This document shows, piece by piece, positions 1 to 8,666 of a stretch of 64,000 bases of DNA. The position numbers were made by a program, and so were the translations under genes. The stretch is from an uncultured Clostridia bacterium (GTDB taxonomy: Bacteria > Bacillota > Clostridia > Christensenellales > Borkfalkiaceae), in assembly GCA_947053655.1 (NCBI GenBank), contig CAMRTO010000002.1, positions 1-64,000 on the forward strand. Direction: 5' to 3'. Below the pieces are notes generated by a model. It searched no databases, was not told the origin of the DNA, and worked only from the letters and a program-made list of their open reading frames with translations. How positions within the stretch are numbered: position 1 is the first letter of the stretch; every line of letters begins with the position of its first letter.

Positions 1-11
1 TAATCGTAATA

Positions 12-41
12 AAACCGCCCGCGCTATTGCGCGGGCGGTTT
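12..41 (-). terminator. Rho-independent terminator of the large lipoprotein gene
   Basis: A 13-bp G+C-rich perfect stem (12-24 with 29-41, loop TATT) lies just past the stop codon of the minus-strand gene. On that strand it is followed by a short T run. Confidence 0.85.
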
Positions 42-51
42 AAATGTTTTA

Positions 52-3000
52 TTATTCTTCTTTGCCGTTGTCGGAATTATTTTCTTCCGGAATTTCATCG
101 CTTTCGGTCGGCTGTTCGGGTTCTTCCGTTTCGACCGTTTCGGTTTCCGTGTTTTCCGTTTCTTCGGTTGCAACAGGCTGTTCTTCGTCGTCGGAAATAT
201 CCACTTCTTCGAATTCTTCCTTTTTAAGGTGAAGCTTCTTCATATAGCGGTTTGCTTTCTGATGATTGAAATTGTTTTTGCCTATCGCTTTTTCACGGCG
301 CTTCTTTTTAAGCATATCTCTGATTAACAGCGACATCATAGCCACAACCAACGCCACAACAAGCAGTATGGACGAAACCAGCAACCAAACCGTTGTGTTA
401 TTTCCCTTAGGCTTGTCGCTGTCGCCGTCGTCCGTATCCGAGTCGTCGCCGAGGCTTATCGACTGGTCTATTACGGAGTAGTCCGCAAATACCGTGTAGG
501 TGTCGCCTTCGGAAATCTGCAAATAAGCAAGTTTTTCACTGTATTTGCTTATATCGTAATCGTATCCGGTCGAGTTATCGTCAGCAGTTTCCTTATTGAA
601 AGGCTTGAAGTTTGCCGAGTCGTATAAACTGTAAGTGTAGTAGTGGGCTACGTAGTTGTTTAAAATTTCATAATTATCGATATCCGCCTGCGTTAATTCG
701 CCGCTTGCAAGGTATTTGTCGGTAAGCTCTTTGTAATAGCTGATATTTTCCGTCAACGTCGCAAAGCCGGACAACAGTCCTTTGCTTGTGAGAAGATCCT
801 GATAAGCGCTTATTATTTTCTTTTCGTAATAATCGTTTTTCAGAGTATCGTCGGAAACGGTGCTGTAACTGTAATCGAAGATAACGGTGCTGTTTTCTGC
901 CGAACCGCTGTCAAGCGACTGTCTTTCTCCGCTCCAAAGCTCGAGACGGTAGGACTTGCTTGCGCTTCCTGCGTGAAGTACGAAGTTCAACGTAATCCAT
1001 TTGTTTGCGTTTTCTTCGTTGCCCTCTATTTTCGCAACGTAATTTTCGGAAATATCGGAGTAGCTCTTTATCGCATAGCTTGTATCGAAGGGGGTAACTT
1101 CTACGGGCTTGACGTCTTTCATTACATAGTAATATTTGCCGTCTTTATATTCGTAAATCTTAGTTCCGTCGTCGGTGACAAGGTATCCGTTAGCTTCCGT
1201 TCCGTCGGCTTTGTAATAAGTCTGACCTTTAATAAGGTTATTGAAGCCCACGGGGTTTTTGTCTTTGTCGAAATACTGCGCCGAAGCGTCCTTGTAAAGC
1301 TTCGCATAGTTGTAAACGTTTGCGTACAGCTTCCCGTTAGCGTCCTGATACAGACCGTCGTCGCGCAGGGTGTAAAGTATGTTTTCAAGCTGCTCGGCAA
1401 GGGTCGGGTCTTTTTCGGGTTTCTTTTTGAGTACGTTGCCGTCCTGGTCGTAATAGAAGGTGTAGGAGGGGGCTTTAAACGTAAGCACCTCTTTATTTGC
1501 CGAAGTGTCGGTAAGGTACACGTATGCAACGGCGCCCTTGCTAACCTTGACTTTTACGCTTACGGTAGCGTAGCTGTCTGCGGCAACCGTCTGCTCGGAG
1601 CCCAGGAATCCGTAGTTTTTAACCTGAACTTTCTCGAAGTAGGTAGCGTCTTTATCGTATTCCGCGTCCGCCGCTACGTTTTCGAATTCGTTATTGTCGT
1701 TTTTAAGGTAGTAGTTTTTAAAGTTTTCCTCGGTAACGTTTTTCGCAATAACAAAGCTGTCGCGCGTTTTATTTACGATAACCAGCGGCTGTACGGATTT
1801 GGAACCGAAAATATTGTTCCATACTGCGTTGTAATCGGTATTGCCGGATAAACCGAAGCCGTTGAGAAGGTCGTCAAACCATTCGTTGTTTTTGTAGTTT
1901 TCGAAGTATTTTTTGTTTATAAGTCCGGCGTTGCCGTTGGTGTTCGAGTCGTCGAACGGCATGGAAATCTGTCCGTTGTTTTTAACGTAAGAGCTTCCGC
2001 CGTTAACGCCCGTATAGTTTGCGGGGTTGGCAAAATCGTTTTCTATGCGGTGAATCTGGTTGCCGTAAACCTCGTCGAAAGCGTTCGTCTCTTTATCCTT
2101 GTCTTCGCCGAGCGTAAGGGTGGCGGTGTGGTCGCCTTCACCGGTATAGGAGAAAGTTTTTTCGTCCACGGACAGGGTTTGCAGGTTAGCCATGGAAACC
2201 CAACCGGCTTTGTATTTTGCCGCGTCCGTATCTTTAATTACGGTCTGACCGATACTTAAATCGAGAGATACGGTTTTTTCGCTTTCGGTTTCGTTATCGA
2301 TAAATACGAAGCACTGTACCCAGCCGTTGAAAATATCTTTTTTGTTTTCTTCGTCGCCTACGTCGGTTGTCATGCCCGTAGAGTCAAGCGTAAACGTAGC
2401 CGTATTATCCTTATCGCCCTTGTCCGTCGCCGTTACGGTTGCGGCGGTGGAGCCCTTCATGTCGGAAGTTTTAAGCCAGAAGGAAACAATAGTGCGGCTT
2501 TCCTTGGCTATCGTAAGGTCGACGGAGGAGGTGTACGCAGCCCTGTTGGCGGAAAGCATCAAAAGCACGTTGTCGTCTGTTGCCGCGTCAAGCTTGGGCA
2601 AATCCGCCGCACTTTTCAAAGCTTCGTTAAGTCTTGCGTTAAATTCGGTGTCAGCCGCGGTAAATTCGTAGCCCGCCTTAAAATATGCAAGCAAATCGCC
2701 CGTCAGGCTGAAGGAGTTGAAGTTTTTGGGCAGCTTAGCGTCGTTTGTAGCCGTCGCCGTAGTAAATCCCATTAAATTTTTCTCGCCGAGCGTATAAAGC
2801 GAAGTGGTATATCCGTCTTTATCTACGGTAAGTCCAGCAGTCGCATTTGAGAAGCTTACCGCGTTGTAATCCTGCTCGGACGCAAGGTCGATGAGATAAG
2901 AGAAGCTGTTTGCGTGTCTTTGGTCGATAGCGGTATTGTTTCTTACATCCGTATCCGCAACAAAGACCTTTTCGCTCTTATCGCTGGAAAGCGTCAGATT

Positions 3001-4155
3001 CGTCTTGTCGTTTTTGATTTTCTGTTCGTCGTTTTTATAATTTTCGCTGTCGTCAAGCGAAACGTATTTGGTTACGCTTACGTCGTCGAAGAACGCGTAA
3101 CCCTCCACGGGATAATTTACGTCGCGCAGATTTGACTCTCCCAAACCAAGCTCCAATGTAATATTGCTGGAAGTGAAATCGCACGCGTTAACATAAACGG
3201 AATATTGAACCCAGCCGTTGTAATCGGCGGAAGCTTTGCCGTCTTTTATAAGTTTTTCTGTGTTTATGCTCGTAATAGAGAAATTGTCGAGGGTGGAGGA
3301 GCCGACGGTATGTTTAACGGTAATATTCGCTCCGCGGTCCTGGCTGACGTCGGCGCCCTGTGAAAATTTAAGGTAAGCCGTTTTGACCCATACGGAAATT
3401 TCCGCCGCGGTGTTTGCGGGCAGGTCTATGCTGACCGAAGAATAATTCTGCGCAATGCCGTTGTGAGAGGTCGCGTAGTTATGGACCATAAGCACGTGGG
3501 AGAAGGGCTGTTTAAGTTCCTCGTCAAAGAAGTAATCCCCGTACGTCTTGCTGTTTTCGTCCTTATCTTCGTAAACGGGCTTTTCATTGCCTTCGTCGTC
3601 GGTATAAACAAGCCCCCCGTCTTTCTCGCGCACGTTGTAATGCGTGCCGGGGTTTTCTATAAACTCCTTAGCGGCGGTCTTGTCCGCTTCTTCGGCGTCG
3701 TCTTTCGTGTTCAAAGCGGCGTAAGTGTCTTTATAAAGCAAATCGCTGGATTTAAGTCCGTTGTAGTCGACGTGCTTGTCCTTATAGTCTTTATCGGAGG
3801 AGTCGAGCGCGTTGTTATAGTCAAGCTTTGCCGCAAGCCCGCTGTCGGTCAAAGCCGCCCAATCCTTTTGAGAAGTGCCTATTATACCCGACTGTGTGTA
3901 GGAAGAAGATCCGCCGCGCGTCCAGTTGTTGGGCGTATTGACGAGATAGACGCCGTCGTCGGGAACGTTGAAAAATTCAAAGTTTCCGTTTTTGAGAAGC
4001 TGCGTATCTTCCTTGGACGTGGTTTTTTCATCCTCGTTATCGGGTTTGTCGGGTTTGCATGCCGCCGCAAGACCCGTTAACGAGAATGCCGCCGTGCAGG
4101 CAAGCGCGACGAATACGTACTTTAATCTGCGTTTATTTGAACTGCGTTTAATCAT
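52..4155 (-). CDS. Very large surface lipoprotein with repeated beta-sandwich-like modules and C-terminal membrane anchor
   Basis: This 1367-residue protein of unknown function begins with a basic, hydrophobic signal peptide ending in a lipobox (LAAAC, Cys33), so it should be lipidated and exported. Three modules around residues 245-355, 545-660 and 850-1090 share a pattern of 'SVWVKT/SFWLKT/SVKVKV' followed about 60 residues later by 'NGWVQ' or 'NKWITL'; this resembles carbohydrate-binding jelly-roll domains, by inference only. Near the C-terminus a hydrophobic helix (about 1255-1282) is followed by a basic stretch and a Glu-rich tail of some 60 residues, which should lie in the cytoplasm. 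Lipid plus a transmembrane anchor is an odd combination. A Shine-Dalgarno-like AAGGTG precedes the start. It is monocistronic. No catalytic motif was recognised. Confidence 0.85.
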   Translation of the reverse strand: MIKRSSNKRRLKYVFVALACTAAFSLTGLAAACKPDKPDNEDEKTTSKEDTQLLKNGNFEFFNVPDDGVYLVNTPNNWTRGGSSSYTQSGIIGTSQKDWAALTDSGLAAKLDYNNALDSSDKDYKDKHVDYNGLKSSDLLYKDTYAALNTKDDAEEADKTAAKEFIENPGTHYNVREKDGGLVYTDDEGNEKPVYEDKDENSKTYGDYFFDEELKQPFSHVLMVHNYATSHNGIAQNYSSVSIDLPANTAAEISVWVKTAYLKFSQGADVSQDRGANITVKHTVGSSTLDNFSITSINTEKLIKDGKASADYNGWVQYSVYVNACDFTSSNITLELGLGESNLRDVNYPVEGYAFFDDVSVTKYVSLDDSENYKNDEQKIKNDKTNLTLSSDKSEKVFVADTDVRNNTAIDQRHANSFSYLIDLASEQDYNAVSFSNATAGLTVDKDGYTTSLYTLGEKNLMGFTTATATNDAKLPKNFNSFSLTGDLLAYFKAGYEFTAADTEFNARLNEALKSAADLPKLDAATDDNVLLMLSANRAAYTSSVDLTIAKESRTIVSFWLKTSDMKGSTAATVTATDKGDKDNTATFTLDSTGMTTDVGDEENKKDIFNGWVQCFVFIDNETESEKTVSLDLSIGQTVIKDTDAAKYKAGWVSMANLQTLSVDEKTFSYTGEGDHTATLTLGEDKDKETNAFDEVYGNQIHRIENDFANPANYTGVNGGSSYVKNNGQISMPFDDSNTNGNAGLINKKYFENYKNNEWFDDLLNGFGLSGNTDYNAVWNNIFGSKSVQPLVIVNKTRDSFVIAKNVTEENFKNYYLKNDNNEFENVAADAEYDKDATYFEKVQVKNYGFLGSEQTVAADSYATVSVKVKVSKGAVAYVYLTDTSANKEVLTFKAPSYTFYYDQDGNVLKKKPEKDPTLAEQLENILYTLRDDGLYQDANGKLYANVYNYAKLYKDASAQYFDKDKNPVGFNNLIKGQTYYKADGTEANGYLVTDDGTKIYEYKDGKYYYVMKDVKPVEVTPFDTSYAIKSYSDISENYVAKIEGNEENANKWITLNFVLHAGSASKSYRLELWSGERQSLDSGSAENSTVIFDYSYSTVSDDTLKNDYYEKKIISAYQDLLTSKGLLSGFATLTENISYYKELTDKYLASGELTQADIDNYEILNNYVAHYYTYSLYDSANFKPFNKETADDNSTGYDYDISKYSEKLAYLQISEGDTYTVFADYSVIDQSISLGDDSDTDDGDSDKPKGNNTTVWLLVSSILLVVALVVAMMSLLIRDMLKKKRREKAIGKNNFNHQKANRYMKKLHLKKEEFEEVDISDDEEQPVATEETENTETETVETEEPEQPTESDEIPEENNSDNGKEE

Positions 4156-4215
4156 AAGACACCTTTTAAGGAAAAGTTTCTTTTCTTTTACATTAATAAA
4201 AATTTTTACTTATCT

Positions 4216-4244
4216 ATTTTAATATAAGCGCGGTTTTTAATCAA
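4216..4244 (-). promoter_or_regulatory. Promoter of the large lipoprotein gene
   Basis: On the minus strand TTGATT (4239-4244) and TAAAAT (4216-4221) are separated by 17 bp. They lie about 60 bases upstream of the ATG at 4155. Confidence 0.65.
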
Positions 4245-4320
4245 GCAAATATCGGTATAAAATGCAAAAAAATTATTATTTTTGCCTTAATTGCAAAAAC
4301 TGTTTTAGAGTAAAGTTAAT

Positions 4321-4686
4321 ATGCAAACCAAAAATAATTTTTTCAAACGTTTGCTCGCGGGGCTGTTGACCGGACTTGTTAACGGACTGTTCGGCGGCGG
4401 AGGAGGAATGGTCGCCGTACCTCTTTTGAAAAATATGCTCGGATACGAGGATAAACAGTCACACGCAACGGCAATATTCGTAATAGCGCCCGTCTGCGCG
4501 GCAAGCGCGATAGTTTATATAGCTAACGGTTATGCGTCTGCGGACGTAATAATACCCGCGGCAATCGGTTCGGTTGCGGGCGGGCTTTTAGGCGCTTATT
4601 CTCTTGATTTTTTCCCGAAAACGGTTATAAATTACATTTTTATCGCCGTAATGTTTGCGGCGGGCATAAGGATGATAACGGCGTGA
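4321..4686 (+). CDS. TauE/SafE (TSUP) family transporter, first half
   Basis: This 121-residue membrane protein matches one half of a TauE/SafE sulfite/organosulfonate exporter. The glycine-rich motif GLFGGGGGMVAVPLL near residue 20, characteristic of the family repeat, is followed by three more hydrophobic segments. Family members are usually about 250 residues with two such repeats in one chain. Here the second repeat is a separate gene overlapping by 4 bases (GTGA), so the pair probably forms a heterodimer. No good Shine-Dalgarno is visible before the ATG. The substrate is unknown; anion or sulfur-compound export or uptake is the family expectation. Confidence 0.8.
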   Translation: MQTKNNFFKRLLAGLLTGLVNGLFGGGGGMVAVPLLKNMLGYEDKQSHATAIFVIAPVCAASAIVYIANGYASADVIIPAAIGSVAGGLLGAYSLDFFPKTVINYIFIAVMFAAGIRMITA

Positions 4687-5063
4687 GTTTTATTTTGTTT
4701 CTTATAGCCGGCTTTTTCGCCGGACTTCTGGGCGGTATGGGGATGGGGGGCGGAACTATCCTCATTCCTGCGCTGACCGTGTTGCTCGGCGTGGAACAAC
4801 ACGTTGCGCAGGCGACGAATCTGATAGCTTTTCTGCCTATGGCGGCTTTTACGCTTAACGTGCACAAAAAAAACGGACTTTTAAAAACGCAGGGTCTTTT
4901 AAGCATAGTAATACCGGCGGTACTCGGTTCGGTAACCGCCGGTTTCGCCGCGGCTCTATTGCCGCCTGTTATTTTAAAAAAGCTTTTCGGCGCGTTTCTT
5001 GTCCTGCTTGCCGCGGGACTTCTCGCCAAGGTAAAATTCAGCTTCTCGAAAGCAGCTTCTTGA
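4683..5063 (+). CDS. TauE/SafE (TSUP) family transporter, second half
   Basis: This 126-residue membrane protein carries the second TauE/SafE repeat, with GLLGGMGMGGGTILIPAL near its start, plus about four transmembrane segments. It starts with GTG overlapping the stop of the preceding half-gene by 4 bases, which implies translational coupling and equal amounts of both halves. Its 3' end overlaps the convergent flippase gene by 26 bases. Both halves are intact and keep the family motif, so this is unlikely to be a broken full-length gene. Confidence 0.8.
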   Translation: MSFILFLIAGFFAGLLGGMGMGGGTILIPALTVLLGVEQHVAQATNLIAFLPMAAFTLNVHKKNGLLKTQGLLSIVIPAVLGSVTAGFAAALLPPVILKKLFGAFLVLLAAGLLAKVKFSFSKAAS

Positions 5064-6543
5064 CGGGGCGCATTGTAAACATTTCCAGACAGTACAGGAA
5101 AGCCGCGGAAAAAGCAAGGCATGCGGGCGCGCAAATAACAAGCTGCCAAAGCACGCCTATGTAACGGCTTATTATTCCGTCGAGGAAGCTTCCGAAAGCG
5201 CATGTTACTACGATAACGATTAATGCGTGCGCGGTATATTTCAGATATTTGACGCCGTGGCATTTTTTTCTTAACAGTCTTAAATTAAGCGCGCCTGAAA
5301 TTATGTAACTCAGCGCAAGCCCTATCAGGTAGGAGTAAACTCCCACAAATTTCGTCAAAGCAACTATGCTTATAAGCATTGCCGCCGCGCCGAGGAAGAA
5401 ATTTATAAGCGTTTTCTTTTCGCAGTTCATGGAATTTAGTACAGTATTGGTAATCATGGCAAGGCACATAGGAAGCAGAATAAACGCGCTTCTTTGCACG
5501 ATTTCGCCGCTCATTTTGTTGGAGTAGAGGAATTCGCCTATTTCGTCGCCTGACACAAACAGCAAAGGTATAAGCAAAGTGGCTATAAATACCGCCGCTC
5601 TGACCGATTTTTCCACGTCGAATTTAACAAGTTCGGTCTTGTTTCTGTAATAATTTTCAGACAGCTCGGGCGCAACCACTACCGAAATAGAGCCTATCAG
5701 CGACGACGGTATAAATAAAATGGGTACGCTCATGCCTATGGCTATGCCGTAAAGGCTTATCGCTTCGGAATTGTCCAATCCGTAAGTTTTCATAAGAAGC
5801 AGGGGCAGAAGCACCGCTACCGCGGAATTTATTACGGAAGTGGAAGTGCGCATTGCCGTAATGGGCAGGGAGGAGGAGAAAAGCGGTTTAAGCTGGCTTT
5901 TGGGGTTGACGAACTTTCCGCCCTTTTTAAAGTACCAGACAAGCGACACGACGAAGGAAAATACGTAAGAAATAAGTACGGCTATCGTGGCGCGCTCCGC
6001 CCCGAGCATAGGGTCCGTCACTCCGTAAACGAGTACGCAGCCGAGAACGACCATTACGGCGTCCTCCAACAGCTCTATTATGCTGTAAGACAAAAACTGC
6101 TTGTTGCCCCAGAAGGAGCCGCGCATGACCGCGTAAACCGACGTAAGGATAAGTCCCGGTAACAGTATAAGGAAAATATTCGTGCACCGCGCGTCCGAAA
6201 ACAGAAATCCGAAAAGGTTTCTGCCGAAAAAAAGAACGACGGCAACGGGTACGGTAACCACAAGGGTTGCAATTACTCCCGCCGTGACGGCTGCGCTTTT
6301 GCCTTTTTCGTCGTTATTCGCGTTGCTTTTGGCAATCAGGCGGGAAACCGTAACGGGTACGCCGCTGGAAGCGGCGGTAAGGAACACTGCGAAAACGGAT
6401 AGGCATATCTGGTAAATGCCTATGCCCTCGGCGCCTATGATACGGGATAAAATTATTCTGTAAAAGAAGCTTAAAGCTTTTTCCACGGTAGAGAGGACCG
6501 TCACCTGCGCGGCGGATTTGTAAATATTGTGTTTCATCAACAT
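5038..6543 (-). CDS. SpoVB/MOP-superfamily polysaccharide flippase
   Basis: This 501-residue polytopic membrane protein has about 12-14 hydrophobic segments and resembles stage V sporulation protein B and related lipid-linked oligosaccharide flippases of the MOP superfamily (N-terminal QVTVLSTVEKALSFFYRIIL, followed by GAEGIGIYQIC). The family moves lipid-linked glycan precursors across the membrane for spore cortex, peptidoglycan or exopolysaccharide. Two ATG codons lie close together (6543 and 6537), neither with a clear Shine-Dalgarno. A TAGAAT at 6545-6550 would favour a leaderless start at 6537. It stands alone on this strand, divergent from the LysM gene. The exact substrate cannot be told from sequence. 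Confidence 0.8.
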   Translation of the reverse strand: MLMKHNIYKSAAQVTVLSTVEKALSFFYRIILSRIIGAEGIGIYQICLSVFAVFLTAASSGVPVTVSRLIAKSNANNDEKGKSAAVTAGVIATLVVTVPVAVVLFFGRNLFGFLFSDARCTNIFLILLPGLILTSVYAVMRGSFWGNKQFLSYSIIELLEDAVMVVLGCVLVYGVTDPMLGAERATIAVLISYVFSFVVSLVWYFKKGGKFVNPKSQLKPLFSSSLPITAMRTSTSVINSAVAVLLPLLLMKTYGLDNSEAISLYGIAIGMSVPILFIPSSLIGSISVVVAPELSENYYRNKTELVKFDVEKSVRAAVFIATLLIPLLFVSGDEIGEFLYSNKMSGEIVQRSAFILLPMCLAMITNTVLNSMNCEKKTLINFFLGAAAMLISIVALTKFVGVYSYLIGLALSYIISGALNLRLLRKKCHGVKYLKYTAHALIVIVVTCAFGSFLDGIISRYIGVLWQLVICAPACLAFSAAFLYCLEMFTMRPVKKLLSRS

Positions 6544-6594
6544 TATTCTACAAATTTCATTGTCGGATTATGAACGTTTTGCGCGGTAAATGCG

Positions 6595-6600
6595 TATAAT
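6595..6600 (+). promoter_or_regulatory. -10 box of the LysM gene
   Basis: A perfect TATAAT lies 8 bases before the ATG at 6608, with a TG two bases further upstream than in a canonical extended -10. No good -35 is seen. It argues against the in-frame ATG at 6590, which would precede the transcript start. Confidence 0.45.
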
Positions 6601-6607
6601 ATACAAA

Positions 6608-6886
6608 ATGTTTACGCTCGTTACGGACAGAAACAAATATTTCAGGGTTAAACGCGGCCAGCGCCCGAAGGAGCTGGAAGACGCGTTCGGCGTTCCCGTG
6701 CCCGATTGTGTTTTCGCCGGCATGATTATAGTCGCTTCGGGCGATTACGTAAGGTACACGGCGGAAGTCGGGGACACTTACCGTACAGTCGCGCTCAAAT
6801 TCGGCGCCGACGAAGCTCTTTTGCGTCAAACCAACGGAAACAAACCCGTTTACCCCACATGTAAATTATTTGTGCCGTGTAAATAA
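6608..6886 (+). CDS. LysM-domain small protein
   Basis: A protein of about 92 residues. Its C-terminal half (YTAEVGDTYRTVALKFGAD followed by a NGNKPVYP segment) matches a LysM peptidoglycan-binding module. The N-terminal part, about 45 residues, looks like a second, degenerate LysM-like unit (YFRVKRGQRPKELEDAFGV). No signal peptide is present, so it may act in the mother cell or forespore, as several LysM spore-coat proteins do; this is inference. The ATG at 6608 is preferred over that at 6590 because a TATAAT lies between them. No Shine-Dalgarno precedes it, consistent with a leaderless mRNA. Confidence 0.65.
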   Translation: MFTLVTDRNKYFRVKRGQRPKELEDAFGVPVPDCVFAGMIIVASGDYVRYTAEVGDTYRTVALKFGADEALLRQTNGNKPVYPTCKLFVPCK

Positions 6887-6931
6887 CCGCGTGGCATATA
6901 ATGTAATATATAAAAAATAACGGAGGTCAAA

Positions 6932-7588
6932 ATGTCATTTTTTTCCAATTTTCAATCGGATAAATGCCCCGGTTCCATAAGCGGCAATCCTTTAAACGGA
7001 ATGTGTGAAAAGGTGTGCATTCAGGCACAAAAGATTTTCGACGCCTGCATCAAACAGATACAGATAGAAAATTATACCTTAACGCTCACCGACCAGGTTC
7101 CCTCGGACCCTACATACCCCCTAACTTTCATAAGCGCAAGGTCTGCGACTTCTACGGGTAACATCACAAACCTGAATGTCGAAAGGTTAGCCGACAAACC
7201 CGGCTGTGCAAGGGTGCAGGCGACCGTAAGCATTCCCGTCGAGGTTCTTTACACGGACGCTAACGGCGTGGAGGGGTCCGCTCAAGCCACCATCAGCGTA
7301 GCGCAGGACGTTCTTCTGTTCGTTCCGGCTCCTTCGATAATGCCGTATCAGGTTACCGCGGAAGTCAGCGCCGTGTGCGCGGAAGGCACATTTAATCCCG
7401 AAACGGGTACGTTCAGCGTAAACGCATGTCTCACGACGATTCTCAAAGTTTCCATAAACGTTGAAATTCTCGTGCCGAGCTACGGCTATTGCGCAATACC
7501 GCCCGCGCAGGATTACACTCAGGAAGTATGTACGGGATTCTTCGAGCTTCCCCTTTATCCTCAGGGCAAAAACTGCTCCAAACAATAA
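6932..7588 (+). CDS. Conserved-looking hypothetical, cysteine-containing protein
   Basis: This 218-residue soluble protein has no signal peptide or membrane segment. It has about ten cysteines, including the early CEKVCIQAQKIFDAC pattern, and a beta-rich body (repeated hydrophobic-alternating strands such as VQATVSIPVEVLY and TILKVSINVEILV). The layout resembles DUF3794-like spore-coat or cell-surface assembly proteins of clostridia, but I do not recognise the family with certainty. A strong Shine-Dalgarno (GGAGGT) precedes the ATG, and a TATAAT lies at 6897-6902. Its position next to a LysM gene and the flippase suggests an envelope or spore role, by inference. It ends at its own terminator. 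Confidence 0.65.
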   Translation: MSFFSNFQSDKCPGSISGNPLNGMCEKVCIQAQKIFDACIKQIQIENYTLTLTDQVPSDPTYPLTFISARSATSTGNITNLNVERLADKPGCARVQATVSIPVEVLYTDANGVEGSAQATISVAQDVLLFVPAPSIMPYQVTAEVSAVCAEGTFNPETGTFSVNACLTTILKVSINVEILVPSYGYCAIPPAQDYTQEVCTGFFELPLYPQGKNCSKQ

Positions 7589-7606
7589 CAATATTTCAAC
7601 AACGCT

Positions 7607-7637
7607 CGGCGGGTGCTTCGGCCCCGCCGTTTAATTT
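7607..7637 (+). terminator. Terminator after the cysteine-containing hypothetical gene
   Basis: CGGCGGG (7607-7613) pairs with CCCGCCG (7623-7629) and is followed by TTTAATTTTT. Confidence 0.75.
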
Positions 7638-7749
7638 TTCGGGCAAAATAACCGTTTTGAAGCGCAAAAATAGTACTATGTTACGCATAATAAGCCTTTT
7701 TTGTGCGAATTCAGCCTGTTTTTTATAAAAAATCCGTACTTAAAAACGC

Positions 7750-7778
7750 TTTATAATTTTTTCGGGAAATGTTAAAAT
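7750..7778 (+). promoter_or_regulatory. Promoter giving a leaderless phosphoesterase mRNA
   Basis: TTTATA-N17-TAAAAT with an extended TGn before the -10 box. The -10 ends 7 bases before the ATG at 7785, so the transcript should begin at the start codon itself. No Shine-Dalgarno is present. Confidence 0.6.
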
Positions 7779-7784
7779 GTAATC

Positions 7785-8480
7785 ATGAAAGTATTTTCAA
7801 TAAGCGATTTGCACCTTTCTGGGCTTACGGACAAGCCTATGGAGGTGTTCGGCGCGGGATGGGAAAACCATTTTGAAAAAATAAAAAAAGACTGGCGGGA
7901 AAAGGTTTCCGACGAAGACGTAATTTTAATTTGCGGCGACGTAAGCTGGGGGACGGTTCTCGAAGAAGGGCTGTACGATTTGCGTACTTTAAAAGAGCTT
8001 AAAGGCAGAAAAGTATTTATCCGCGGCAATCACGACTATTGGTGGAACGGCATAACCAAGCTGCGCGCCGCCGCGCCCGACGGTACTTTTTATTTCTTGC
8101 AGAACGATTGCGTCAAAATAGAAAATATAATAATTTGCGGTTCGCGCGGATGGACTTGCCCGGGCAGTTCGGATTACGGCGAGCACGACGAAAAGCTGTA
8201 TCTGCGCGAAGCCGAGCGGTTTAAACTTTGTTACAGGCAGGTGGAAAAGGTGCGCGCGGAAGAAGACAAATTAATTGTTATGACGCACTATCCGCCTTTT
8301 TCGTTGAAGTCGCCGGATACGCTTTTTACGCGTATGTTTGAGGAGTGGCGCGCAGATAAGGTGGTTTTCGGACATATCCACGGCGAAACTTATTTCCCCC
8401 TGCGCACGGTAAAGAACGCAATAGAATATGTCCTGACCTCCTGCGATAAGGTCGGATTTTCCCTGCAAAGAATTTTGTAA
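7785..8480 (+). CDS. Calcineurin-like metallophosphoesterase
   Basis: This 231-residue cytoplasmic enzyme has all the dinuclear-metal motifs of calcineurin-type phosphoesterases in order: SDLHLSG near residue 7, GDVSWG near 51, RGNHDYWW near 84, THYPPF near 168 and FGHIHGE near 194. It belongs with the predicted phosphohydrolases of about 230 residues often found alone in Firmicutes; the natural substrate is unknown. It is probably transcribed alone, and the next gene has its own promoter and leader. No residues of the active-site set are missing. Confidence 0.85.
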   Translation: MKVFSISDLHLSGLTDKPMEVFGAGWENHFEKIKKDWREKVSDEDVILICGDVSWGTVLEEGLYDLRTLKELKGRKVFIRGNHDYWWNGITKLRAAAPDGTFYFLQNDCVKIENIIICGSRGWTCPGSSDYGEHDEKLYLREAERFKLCYRQVEKVRAEEDKLIVMTHYPPFSLKSPDTLFTRMFEEWRADKVVFGHIHGETYFPLRTVKNAIEYVLTSCDKVGFSLQRIL

Positions 8481-8507
8481 AAATCGTAAATTAAAGCCGT
8501 CCGTAAC

Positions 8508-8536
8508 TTTACATTTTTTTAAACTTGTGTTATACT
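8508..8536 (+). promoter_or_regulatory. Promoter of the pyr operon
   Basis: TTTACA (8508-8513) and TATACT (8531-8536) with a 17-bp spacer. The expected transcript start is in the A run at 8540-8544, about 150 bases before pyrB. Confidence 0.75.
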
Positions 8537-8552
8537 TCTAAAAACCGATATT

Positions 8553-8645
8553 ATGAACGGGTCGTTTATGCAGCGGAGAAATTTAAATTTTATTTCATAC
8601 GTAAATAAATTCAAAGCGGAAAAGGCGGAAGCGGATTGCTTTTAA
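8553..8645 (+). CDS. Possible pyr leader peptide
   Basis: A 30-codon reading frame starts about 10 bases after the predicted transcript start and stops (TAA 8643-8645) inside the loop of the pyr terminator. It runs through a U-rich stretch (8582-8595) and then through the whole 5' arm of the terminator. The arrangement resembles the enterobacterial pyrL leader, where UTP-sensitive pausing lets the ribosome block termination. The weak point is the start: no Shine-Dalgarno precedes either ATG (8553 or 8568). A frame this short can also be open by chance. Confidence 0.35.
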   Translation: MNGSFMQRRNLNFISYVNKFKAEKAEADCF

Positions 8646-8666
8646 GTCGCCTTTACCGCTTTTTTT
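8613..8666 (+). terminator. Attenuator terminator in the pyr leader
   Basis: Two 7-bp blocks, AAAGCGG and AAAGGCG (8613-8627), pair with CGCCTTT and CCGCTTT (8648-8662) around a single A-A mismatch. A T run follows (8660-8666). The terminator lies between the promoter and pyrB, with only pyr genes downstream, so it most likely attenuates the operon. A PyrR-type binding loop (ARUCCNGNGAGGYU) was not found. Confidence 0.8.

Noticed and set aside
973..1851. Long plus-strand open frame of 292 codons opposite the large lipoprotein gene
   Set aside because: It is antisense to a convincing lipoprotein with signal peptide, repeats and terminator. It has no Shine-Dalgarno, and its composition is that of a complementary-strand shadow.
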